Shown in pieces: positions 47,138-56,200 of a DNA stretch of 64,000 nt. The notes beneath the pieces are model-generated. The model had not been told where the DNA came from and did no database searches. It was given only the letters and a program-made list of their open reading frames with translations. Source of the stretch: HGM04593 sp045647885 (lineage in GTDB: Bacteria > Bacteroidota > Bacteroidia > Bacteroidales > Bacteroidaceae); assembly GCA_045647885.1 (NCBI GenBank), contig JAZRMX010000048.1, forward strand, positions 1-64,000. Reading direction: 5' to 3'. How positions within the stretch are numbered: position 1 is the stretch's first letter; the number at the start of each line of letters is the position of its first letter. Position numbers and translations under genes: made by a program.

Positions 47138-48307
47138 ATGCAAAAAACCACAATTTCATCGGCAATTTTTGCCGACACAAAGCCACATTATGAACTGCTC
47201 GACGGGCTGCGCGGAGTAGCCGCACTCTTTGTTTTGTGGTATCATATTTTTGAAGGTTTTGCCTTTGCCGAGGCTACCAATGGCGAGGGTGCAGGAATCA
47301 TAACCACGCTGAACCACGGACACATAGCTGTGGATTTCTTCTTTATCCTTTCGGGGTTTGTGATAAGCTATGCCTACGACGAACGTTGGAACAAGATGTC
47401 ACTTGGAAACTTCTTCAAACGCCGCCTCATACGCCTGCACCCTATGGTGGTGATGGGAGCAATAATTGGCGCCGTAACCTTTTTTGTCGCAGGCTGTGAA
47501 AAGTGGAACGGAACCACCACCCCCACAAGCCTTGTTATGCTTGCCCTGTTGCTCACAATGTTTATGATACCCGCTCTCCCGGGAATCCCATACGAGGTAC
47601 GCGGCAACGGTGAGATGTTCCCCTTGAACGGCCCCGCGTGGTCACTCTTCTTTGAATACATAGGCAACATAATTTATGCCCTTTTCATACGCCGTTTACC
47701 CACAAAAGCCCTTGCCGTGCTTACAGCCTTGTTGGGCGTTGCCCACGCCTGGTTCTTTATTGGCAATATTTCAGGATACGACTGTGTGGGAGTGGGCTGG
47801 ACTATAGATGCCGCGAACCTCACGGGCGGTCTTCTGCGTATGCTCTTCCCCTTCACTGCGGGTATGTTGCTTGCACGCACCTTCAAGCCACGGAAGATAA
47901 AAGGAACTTTCTGGATGTGTACAACCCTGCTTGCAGCCGCTTTTTCCGTACCCTACATAGCCCATACAGGCAGTGCCAGCCTAAACAGCCTCTACGAGGT
48001 TGTGTGCATAACTCTCCTCTTCCCGTTTATCGTGTGGTTGGGAGCCTGTGGCAGGTGCAGCGACAACCTAACCGGGCGCATAAACAAATTCTTGGGCGAC
48101 ATTTCGTACCCGCTCTACATAATCCACTACCCCATAATGTACCTCTTTTACGCGTGGCTCATTGAGAAACACCATTACACTCTGGGCGAAACGTGGGGCG
48201 TGGCACTAATGGTAATAATCGCAAGCATACTCCTTGCCTACACCATACTAAAACTTTACGACGAACCCGTGCGACGACACCTTGCAAAGAGGTTTTTACA
48301 CAAATAA
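47138..48307 (+). CDS. Membrane acyltransferase, family 3 (OafA/NodX type)
   Basis: A 389-residue protein with about ten membrane helices. ELLDGLRGVAALFVLWYHIFEGF at about residues 20-40 carries the catalytic His of the family; DFFFILSGFVISYAY and FFKRRLIRLHPM (conserved Arg) follow. It would O-acylate an exported polysaccharide, peptidoglycan or lipid. No SGNH domain is attached. It is a single-gene unit; dapB downstream has its own promoter. Confidence 0.9.
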   Translation: MQKTTISSAIFADTKPHYELLDGLRGVAALFVLWYHIFEGFAFAEATNGEGAGIITTLNHGHIAVDFFFILSGFVISYAYDERWNKMSLGNFFKRRLIRLHPMVVMGAIIGAVTFFVAGCEKWNGTTTPTSLVMLALLLTMFMIPALPGIPYEVRGNGEMFPLNGPAWSLFFEYIGNIIYALFIRRLPTKALAVLTALLGVAHAWFFIGNISGYDCVGVGWTIDAANLTGGLLRMLFPFTAGMLLARTFKPRKIKGTFWMCTTLLAAAFSVPYIAHTGSASLNSLYEVVCITLLFPFIVWLGACGRCSDNLTGRINKFLGDISYPLYIIHYPIMYLFYAWLIEKHHYTLGETWGVALMVIIASILLAYTILKLYDEPVRRHLAKRFLHK

Positions 48308-48386
48308 AACTCTTTTGCACGCACACAAAAACAACTTTAATAACCACTCGCGCGCGCAAAGCGGTGCAACGTATCGGATTTTTCAC

Positions 48387-48394
48387 TATCTTCG
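48387..48394 (+). promoter_or_regulatory. -7 element of the dapB promoter
   Basis: TATCTTCG, the common one-mismatch variant, followed by C. It lies 33 bp upstream of dapB. Confidence 0.5.
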
Positions 48395-48427
48395 CGCAGT
48401 CTAACAAAAAGCAAATTAAAAACATAT

Positions 48428-49183
48428 ATGAAAATAGCACTTATAGGATATGGCAAAATGGGCAAGACCATTGAGAAAATTGCCATAGAGCGAGGACACG
48501 AGATTGTATCAATCATTGATATCGATAACCGCGAAGATTTTGCAAGCGAGGCATTCCGTTCGGCCGATGTAGCAATAGAATTTACCGCCCCCACAGTAGC
48601 CTACGACAACTGCAAGGAGGCAATGGCAGCAGGCGTAAAGGTGGTAAGCGGCAGCACAGGCTGGTACCAGCAGCACGAGGCTGAAATGCGCGAGATTTGC
48701 GAGAAAGAGGGCAAGACACTCTTCTGGTCAAGCAACTTCAGCTTGGGCGTGGCAGTATTCTCGGCTGTAAACCGCTACCTTGCAAAAATAATGAACCGTT
48801 TCCCCAATTACAATGTTCAGATGGAGGAGACCCACCACATACACAAGCTCGATGCCCCCAGCGGCACAGCCATCACCCTTGCCGAAGGCATCCTCGAAAA
48901 CCTCGACCGCAAGAGCTCTTGGGTTATGGGCGACCTCACCAACCCCGACGGCAGCATCACCACAGGTGCACAACCCGCCGAGAATGAGCTGAAGATTGAT
49001 GCTATACGCCGCGACGAAGTACCCGGCATACACACCATCACCTACGACTCGGAAGCCGACAGCATCACCATCACCCACGACGCAAAGAACCGTAGCGGTT
49101 TTGCTCTTGGCGCAGTAATTGCAGCCGAGTACGTGAACGAGCACAACGGCCTCCTGGGAATGAGCAATTTGTTTGATTTTTAA
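48428..49183 (+). CDS. dapB: 4-hydroxy-tetrahydrodipicolinate reductase (DapB)
   Basis: A 251-residue NAD(P)H-dependent enzyme of the lysine/diaminopimelate pathway, which supplies peptidoglycan. The N-terminal motif GYGKMGKTIE is at residues 7-16, GSTGWY at about 77, and the substrate-binding HHIHKLDAPSGTAITLAEGI at about 137-156. It is 11 bp ahead of lepB, so the two are cotranscribed. Confidence 0.95.
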   Translation: MKIALIGYGKMGKTIEKIAIERGHEIVSIIDIDNREDFASEAFRSADVAIEFTAPTVAYDNCKEAMAAGVKVVSGSTGWYQQHEAEMREICEKEGKTLFWSSNFSLGVAVFSAVNRYLAKIMNRFPNYNVQMEETHHIHKLDAPSGTAITLAEGILENLDRKSSWVMGDLTNPDGSITTGAQPAENELKIDAIRRDEVPGIHTITYDSEADSITITHDAKNRSGFALGAVIAAEYVNEHNGLLGMSNLFDF

Positions 49184-49194
49184 GAAGAAACACA

Positions 49195-50616
49195 ATGAGA
49201 AAGCCCACCACAAAGGATTACATACGCCTCACTGTGGCCCTCACCCTCTATATAGCCTTCCTCGTGTGGGTTAAAAGCTGGGTGGGAATAATTGTAATTC
49301 CTTTCATAATAGACAATTACATCACAAAATTCATCCCCTGGGGGTGGTGGAAAAAGAGCAAAAACAGCGCAGTTCGCACCATAATGAGCTGGGTGGATGC
49401 AATAGTGTTCGCCCTTGTTGCTGTATACTTTGTAAACCTCTTTTTCTTCCAGAATTACGTGATACCCTCTTCGTCGCTCGAAAAATCACTCCTGGTGGGC
49501 GACTATCTCTTTGTGAGCAAAATGAACTACGGCCCACGCAAGCCGCAGACACCATTAAGTATGCCCCTCACACAGCACACTCTGCCCGTGACCGGCACAA
49601 AAAGCTACCTCGACTGCATACAATGGGACTATGAACGTGTACCCGGCTGGCAGAATGTGGAACGTGGTGATATTGTGGTGTTCAACTACCCCGCAGGCGA
49701 CACAGCCACCACCAACCCACAGATCATTGATTATTACAGCGACTGCTACTACATAGGCGAGAGCCTCTACCCCAACAAGCCCATAATGGATAGCCTCACC
49801 ACCGAGCGCCAACGTGCGGTGTACGACCTCTATTATGCAGCCGGCAGCCAATACATAGAGCAACACCCCGAGCAGTTCGGCGAAAAGGTGTGGCGCCCCG
49901 TAGACCGCCGCGAAAACTACGTAAAACGTTGTGTAGGACTCCCCGGCGACACCCTGCAGATAATAGACAAGGATATCTACATAAACGGCAAAGAGAGTGC
50001 CGCGCCCGAGAACGTACAATACAATTATTGGGTAAAATTAAAGGCTCCTATGCCCGAAAGAATACGTCGCAAGCTCGAAATAAGCAAAGACGACCTGCAA
50101 CGCTATCACAACGGACGCTACCTGATCCCCCTCACCAAGCAGACACTAAAACAGCTACAGAGCTACACCTCGCTGGTAAGCTCCATAGAGCCTGTTATTA
50201 ACGACGAGACACACGGCATATACCCGCTTAACGGATACACCCGCTGGACTATGGACAACTACGGCCCCGTGTGGATACCCAAGCGTGGCGAGAGCATCGC
50301 CCTCACACTCGAGAACCTGCCCGTGTACGAACGCCCCATCGCCGTATATGAAGGCAACGACCTAAAAGTAAAAGATGGCAAAATATACATAAACGGCGAG
50401 GAGAGCACAAGCTACACATTCAAGATGGACTACTATTGGATGATGGGCGACAACCGCCACAACAGCGCCGACTCACGTTGCTGGGGATTCGTACCCGAGG
50501 ACCACATTGTGGGCAAGCCCATACTTATATGGCTCTCTCTCGACAAGGACCGTGGATGGTTCGATGGGAAAATACGCTGGAACCGCCTATTCCGCTTTGT
50601 CGACAGCTATAAATAA
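49195..50616 (+). CDS. lepB: Signal peptidase I (LepB)
   Basis: A 473-residue membrane protease of the S26 family. The N-terminus is hydrophobic with two to three helices. The catalytic Ser is in IPSSSLEKSLLVGDYLFVSK (about residue 98), and the general-base Lys is in ENYVKRCVGLPGDTLQI (about 242). The C-terminal box MMGDNRHNSADSRCWGFVP is at about 418. It is longer than the enterobacterial enzyme because of a large insert between the catalytic Ser and Lys regions and another before box E, a form common in Bacteroidota. Confidence 0.95.
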   Translation: MRKPTTKDYIRLTVALTLYIAFLVWVKSWVGIIVIPFIIDNYITKFIPWGWWKKSKNSAVRTIMSWVDAIVFALVAVYFVNLFFFQNYVIPSSSLEKSLLVGDYLFVSKMNYGPRKPQTPLSMPLTQHTLPVTGTKSYLDCIQWDYERVPGWQNVERGDIVVFNYPAGDTATTNPQIIDYYSDCYYIGESLYPNKPIMDSLTTERQRAVYDLYYAAGSQYIEQHPEQFGEKVWRPVDRRENYVKRCVGLPGDTLQIIDKDIYINGKESAAPENVQYNYWVKLKAPMPERIRRKLEISKDDLQRYHNGRYLIPLTKQTLKQLQSYTSLVSSIEPVINDETHGIYPLNGYTRWTMDNYGPVWIPKRGESIALTLENLPVYERPIAVYEGNDLKVKDGKIYINGEESTSYTFKMDYYWMMGDNRHNSADSRCWGFVPEDHIVGKPILIWLSLDKDRGWFDGKIRWNRLFRFVDSYK

Positions 50617-50622
50617 CCGGCA

Positions 50623-51234
50623 ATGAACATACTTGCACACCCGCTCTACCTGGCACCCGTGCCGCTGTATGCCCGCCTGTATGCCTCCGATGGAATAATT
50701 ATAGACGGCAACTCCCCGTTTGTGAAACAGACCTTTCGCAACAGAGCTGTCATAGCCACGGAAAACGGGACACAGGCCCTTACCATACCCATTGTACACA
50801 ACGGCAACCAGGCTATGCGCGATGTGCGTATAAGCGAACACGGAAACTGGCGACACCTGCACTGGAACGCCATTGTAAGCGCCTACCGCAAAAGCCCTTT
50901 CTTCGACTATTACGCCGACGATTTTGCCCATTTCTACCAAGAACGCGACGGGTTCCTTATGGATTTCAGCATGCGGCTCCACGCTGTTGTGTGCGAACTT
51001 CTGGGGCTCGACCGCAAAGCGGTTGACACGCCCGACAGCGCAGTGGAGGAACTGCGCCACATTGCCGAGCCCAAAGCCCTTGCCACAATAGAGGGCTACT
51101 CCCCCGAACCCTACTACCAGGTATTTGCAGCACGCCACGGATTCATTCCCAATTTAAGTATCATTGACCTGCTTTTCAATATGGGCCCTGAGGCTCTTAT
51201 TACACTGCGCGACTGTTGCCGACAGTTCCGGTGA
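50623..51234 (+). CDS. WbqC family protein, copy 1
   Basis: A 203-residue protein of the WbqC family, named from O-antigen gene clusters; the biochemical role is not settled. Family features are VKQTFRNRAVIATENGTQALTIP and DVRISEHGNWRHLHWNAI, and the central FDYYADDFAHFY. It starts six bases after lepB. A second copy at 57338 is about 75-80% alike in protein, with the main difference at residues 130-150. Confidence 0.85.
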   Translation: MNILAHPLYLAPVPLYARLYASDGIIIDGNSPFVKQTFRNRAVIATENGTQALTIPIVHNGNQAMRDVRISEHGNWRHLHWNAIVSAYRKSPFFDYYADDFAHFYQERDGFLMDFSMRLHAVVCELLGLDRKAVDTPDSAVEELRHIAEPKALATIEGYSPEPYYQVFAARHGFIPNLSIIDLLFNMGPEALITLRDCCRQFR

Positions 51235-51302
51235 TTTTGTGTCGGCAAATCCCTATTACTAATAATGAAAGTTAAAAAAGCACGTTCTTCACATTTTTAA
51301 TT

Positions 51303-51324
51303 TCTAAAGGTTTAGATTTCTAAA
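51303..51324 (+). promoter_or_regulatory. Candidate BlaI-type operator at the blaI promoter
   Basis: A perfect palindrome TCTAAA-GG-TTTAGA (51303-51316), plus a third half-site TCTAAA (51319-51324). It covers the -33 region of the promoter below. Dyad operators at their own promoters are known for BlaI/MecI repressors, though the classical site has a different sequence. Confidence 0.45.
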
Positions 51325-51334
51325 AAATTCGTAA

Positions 51335-51342
51335 TATATTTG
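51335..51342 (+). promoter_or_regulatory. -7 element of the blaI-blaR1 operon
   Basis: TATATTTG matches TAnnTTTG and is followed by C. The -33 position falls in TTTAGA of the palindrome. It lies 26 bp from the start codon. Confidence 0.6.
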
Positions 51343-51367
51343 CCGCAACCGGAAAATATATCACGAT

Positions 51368-51745
51368 ATGAGCAAAAAGAAATTCGACACACTTACAAAA
51401 GCCGAGATGCAGGTAATGAACGCACTCTGGGAACTGCCCGAAGGCGGCTGTATTCACGATATCATAGCACGTTACCCCGCACCCAAACCCGCCTACACAA
51501 CCATATCCACTTTCCTTAAAATACTGCTGAACAAAGGGTTTGTCGATTTCCGCAAACTCACTGGCAAGACACACACTTACTACCCCCTTGTAAGCAAGGA
51601 GCAATATACCAACCAGGTAATGAGCGAGGTTAAGGATTCGTTCTTCGGAGGGTCGGGCTCCTCGCTGGTAAAGTTCTTTGTCGAAAAGGAGCAGTTGAGC
51701 GAGGATGAGATAAAAGAGTTGTTGGAGATTATACAAAAACAGTAA
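51368..51745 (+). CDS. blaI: BlaI/MecI-type transcriptional repressor
   Basis: A 125-residue winged-helix repressor of the penicillinase-repressor family. LTKAEMQVMNALWELPEGG opens the DNA-binding domain, YTTISTFLKILLNKGFVDF forms the recognition helix and wing, and the C-terminal dimerisation part ends LSEDEIKELLEIIQ. Such repressors are cut by their partner BlaR1 protease. Here the pair probably controls its own operon rather than a beta-lactamase, since no beta-lactamase gene is present in the window. Confidence 0.92.
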   Translation: MSKKKFDTLTKAEMQVMNALWELPEGGCIHDIIARYPAPKPAYTTISTFLKILLNKGFVDFRKLTGKTHTYYPLVSKEQYTNQVMSEVKDSFFGGSGSSLVKFFVEKEQLSEDEIKELLEIIQKQ

Positions 51746-51766
51746 CCCACGAAAGAGAGAGAAGCG

Positions 51767-53251
51767 ATGAGCGCATTCCTTGTATATATAATCAAATGGA
51801 CCATTTGCCTTGCGGTGCTTTACATTCCGTTCACGTTGCTGCTGCGCAAGGAGACATTTGCATCGCTCAACCGCCTGCTGTTGCTTGGCACGGTGGTAGT
51901 GTCGGCACTGCTGCCGTGGGCCGAAATACACTTTACCGTTGTAATGGAAGCACCGGCAAACATCGTTGCAGGCAGCAACATTGCAACAACAGCAATTCAA
52001 GGAGCCACAACTGCCATCGAATGGGAAAACATTATCCTTGCAATATACCTTGCCGGGGTAGCTTTCACTCTTTTGGGAACAGCAATGGGCATCACAAAGG
52101 CCGCCACTGCCATAAGACGCGGAACACTATGGACCGAACAGCGTGGAAAAGCCATAATACACTGCCACGCCGACACTGTTGCCCCTTTCAGTTGGTTCAA
52201 CCATATTGTAATTTCGGAAAGCGACTATAACGAGTGCGGAAAAGAGATTCTCCTGCACGAAGAGGGGCACATACTCCACCGCCACTCGCTGGACATACTG
52301 CTGCTTGCCGCAGTAAAAGCGTTCCAATGGTTCAACCCATTTATATATATGCTCGAAAACGACATAAAGGAGATACACGAATACGAAGCCGACCGATATG
52401 TTATGGAGCACAGCGACAATGCACGCGACTACCAGTTGCTCATACTCAAAAAGGCGGCAAGCAACGCGGGCACACAACTCATAAACAGGTTCAGCCAGAG
52501 CAGCGTGCGCAAAAGAATTACAATGATGGCACGCAAAGAGTCGGACAGAGCCAGGCTCGCCAAGTGGCTCTACCTTATACCCGCAACATCGCTGTTGCTG
52601 TTGTTGTTTGCCAAGCCACAATATATATACAGCTACAAAGAGGTAACAGCCAACGTTGCGGCAACCCATACAAAGGAAGAAACTGCGCCAATTGCAACAG
52701 CCCGGACAACCGTTCCCCCGCCCCCGGTACATGTGAAAAAGAAAAAAAGAGCAACGGTTGCCACAAAGGCAATGCAGCAGCCAACCGACACCATAACAGC
52801 CACAGCACCTGCTACAACAGAAAAGGCTACGACACCGCAAGAGAGCGTAACAGCCATCAGATATGCAAGTGAAACATATTACGGATATATGAACTTGCAA
52901 GACAATGATACAGCACCGGGCATCGCAAAAAGCGATATAAGGAGATGCAGCGTGAGAGCATCATTCATTGCCGACAATAACGGACAAGCCGGCGACATAG
53001 CAATAAAAGGGTGCGACATATCGCTTAATACAAGCAACGAAAACATTGCCGACAACATAGAGCTCATACGCTCGGCTATGATAGCCTCTGCCGAGGAGTA
53101 CATAAAGCAGAAAGAGTGGGCTTCGGCAATAGTAGACGGTGAAAAGGCCAACACCATATACGATGCACACATAATATACCGGCACGGCAAAGCAGAAACA
53201 CAGCAGGCAAGCAGACGACCGATGCTTGTAGGTTCAACACCCATAAACTGA
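51767..53251 (+). CDS. BlaR1-like membrane metallopeptidase (M56)
   Basis: A 494-residue protein with helices at about residues 5-25, 35-55 and 85-105. A cytoplasmic M56 protease domain has the zinc motif HEEGH at about 164-168, with NPFIYMLENDIKEIHEYEADRYV following. Another helix lies at about 265-283. Beyond it is a Thr/Ala/Pro-rich linker and a C-terminal domain of about 130 residues, SETYYGYMNLQ to the end. The C-terminus is neither a penicillin-binding nor a clear TonB-C domain, so the signal it senses is unknown. It starts 21 bp after blaI and ends 7 bp before the next gene. Confidence 0.88.
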   Translation: MSAFLVYIIKWTICLAVLYIPFTLLLRKETFASLNRLLLLGTVVVSALLPWAEIHFTVVMEAPANIVAGSNIATTAIQGATTAIEWENIILAIYLAGVAFTLLGTAMGITKAATAIRRGTLWTEQRGKAIIHCHADTVAPFSWFNHIVISESDYNECGKEILLHEEGHILHRHSLDILLLAAVKAFQWFNPFIYMLENDIKEIHEYEADRYVMEHSDNARDYQLLILKKAASNAGTQLINRFSQSSVRKRITMMARKESDRARLAKWLYLIPATSLLLLLFAKPQYIYSYKEVTANVAATHTKEETAPIATARTTVPPPPVHVKKKKRATVATKAMQQPTDTITATAPATTEKATTPQESVTAIRYASETYYGYMNLQDNDTAPGIAKSDIRRCSVRASFIADNNGQAGDIAIKGCDISLNTSNENIADNIELIRSAMIASAEEYIKQKEWASAIVDGEKANTIYDAHIIYRHGKAETQQASRRPMLVGSTPIN

Positions 53252-53258
53252 CAGCAAT

Positions 53259-56200
53259 ATGATGAAGAGATTGCTTACATACACCCTGTTGCTCGCAACT
53301 CTGGCGGCAACAGCACAAGAGAAGAAGGACAGCACCCTGCGCAACACGCTCGACAACCTTGTTGTGCGGTCGGTTATAAAACAGGAACTGTTCCCCGAAG
53401 AGCGTGTATACCTCCATTTCGACAATAACAGCTACTACCTGGGCGAGAGCATCTGGTTCAAGGCCTACGTGACAAGCGGCACACAGGACACTCCCACCAC
53501 TATAAGCCGTGTGCTGTATGTGGAACTTGTGGCACCCGAAGGGTATGTGGTGCGCACACAGAAATACAAGATAGACGACAACGGAACCTGCGACGGCTCC
53601 TTTGAGCTCAACGAGCAGCTGCTGTCGGGTTATTACGAGGTGCGTTCCTACACAAGATATATGCTCAACCGCGGCAAGGATGCAGTGTTCAGCCGCGTAT
53701 TCCCCGTGTTCGACAAGGTGAAGAACGGCGATTACACATTCCGCAATATGCTCGACAGACGCAGAGCGTTCCTGGTCGATATCGACAAGGACAGCAGCGT
53801 TACAGGCCTCGACCGTAAAATGCGATGGGAGAACGGCAAACTGCCCGAATGGGATATCAAATTCTACCCCGAAGGAGGACACCTTCTCGAAGGTGTGGAA
53901 ACACGTGTAGCCTATGAAATCTTCGGGCCCGACGGCATAAACAGCGGGAAAAGCATAACTTTGTTTGCCGATGGAGATGAACTATTTACCGCCACACCCG
54001 AACATATGGGAAAGGGTACATTCCTTTTGAACCCGCAGAAAGGGGTAAAATACAGCGCAGCCATTCACGGCAACAAAAAGAAATTCCGCCTCCCCGAAGC
54101 CGAGAGCGAGGGAGTTGCAATAACACTCGACCACAACAGCAGCACCATAGGTATTTCCGTGAAGAATACCATCGTATCGCCGGTGGAACTGGGTTGTGCT
54201 GTGGTTCACCGCGGAAAGACCAATTTCTACGAACGCTTCTCATCGAATGAAAAGAGTGTCTATTTTGCCATAGACCGCAACACATTGCCCGAAGGTGTAA
54301 ACCGCGTGATACTCTTTGCAGGCGAAGGCTTGCCTCTTGCCGAAAGAATGTTCTTCGTTACCCACGACGGAACAATTGTCGATGACCGCCCCACTGCCAG
54401 ACTGTTGGTGAAGAGCAACGACCGTCCGCTCGACAACTTGCAAGCGACACCGTACGGAAAAATCACATTGAGCATCGAACGCGAGGATGGTACCCCCCTC
54501 ACAGGCGGCAACTTCTCGCTCGCAGTAACCGATGCCGACACGCCGCTGACAACATCGTACAGCTACAACATATACACCTATATGCTGCTCGGCAGCGAAG
54601 TAAAAGGCTACATCCCCGATGCTGCACGCTACTTTAACCCCGCAAACGGGAACCGCACACGTGAACTCGACCTTGTAATGCTCACCCACGGCTGGACATC
54701 GTACGATTGGAGCAAACTGTGCAACAGGTTTGCCGACCTTGCCCAGCCCATTGAAAAAGGGATAACCGTAAACGGGCGGTTCATAAAGAAGAAACCCAAC
54801 CGCAGGATAGGCAAGCTCGACAAATACATTGTTACAACCATACCCGACAGCAGGGTAAAGTTCGAGATTACCTACCGCGACAGCAATGTCACCAAATATG
54901 ATTTCAAGACCGATGAAAAGGGAGAATTTCACCTGAACACAAAGGATTTCTATGGTAAGAAAGTGGCAAAGCTCACCCCTGCACTCAACTCGCTTTCGAC
55001 CAGAGACAGCATATTCGCATTCAACCTCGACCGCTATTTTTCGCCCGCCATGCGCCTGTACGACTATTGGGAGCGCAACACCGGAAAAGCACTTACGCAG
55101 GAGAGGCTGAAAGAGGAGAGAGAGGAGATTATAAGGATAAACCCCTTTGAATACCTGCTCACACAGGTCGAGGTGGTGTCGAAAAAGAAACGCAGCAGCA
55201 ACTACCGCCCGCCACGCAGTGAAATGCGCCTCGACTTCCTCGACGAGTGGGAGTATGCCCAGGATGTCACATACCTCACCAACCGCATAGACCCGTGGGA
55301 CCCCACCGGCTACCGCTCACATGGTCACTACGAATCCCCTTTTGTAAACCACATTTTCGACCACTCCACACCCTATGGTATAAAAGAGTATTCGCTCGGT
55401 GCGCCCACTCTTTCATCGTTCGACCGGTACGTTATGGGCAGCAACGGTGGATTAAATAGCGGCGGCAATGGCATTGTGGTCGATGTTTTTGGTGGAATGA
55501 ACAAGATAAGGAGGCAGAGCAGTTTTCTCATTCAGGACCCAGCCTACCACAACACTCTCACCGCGGTCGACATTATGCGCAGTGCATTCTGGCGGCACAA
55601 CCTCAACTGGTGTTATTGGATACAAGGTATGGTTCTCGACGGAGAATACCACACCGACAGCATACCACGCAGCAACGAAGAGTACACCGCCGGCGTGAAT
55701 GTTTCCAAAATGCTGGACTTCAAGGAGATTGTGATACGCTCCGATGAAAACACGCGCAAACTATACAACGGCAAAAGAGTTCAGAGCGGAAACACTAAAA
55801 GTATAAAGACTTACGACTATTCCACATTCTACCACCTGTTTACACAAAAAACAGGCATACCGCCCAGAAACTGGGATATAGACGATGCGCCCGATGCAAT
55901 AACCTTCGAGAGGAAGAGTAAAAATGCACAAGACGATGAAATGCCCAACTATGTCGCCTGCTTCATACCCAACAGCGAAAAAGAGAGGGCCGGCAGCCTT
56001 ATACCGCAACTGTCGCACAGCAGCAGTGCCCGCTACACACTTGTGTACGGTTACACCCAAAGCAAGCAGTTCTATGCCCCCGATTACAGCACACTGCGCC
56101 CCGACAGCAGCGTGCGCGACTATCGCCGTACCCTTTTGTGGGTTCCGCAGGCAACAGCCATAGATGGTAAAATTAAGGTTGAGCTATACAATAACTCCAC

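Noticed and set aside
51368..53251. A beta-lactam resistance locus
   Set aside because: Only the regulator pair resembles bla genes. No beta-lactamase is present, and the BlaR1-like C-terminus is not a penicillin-binding domain.
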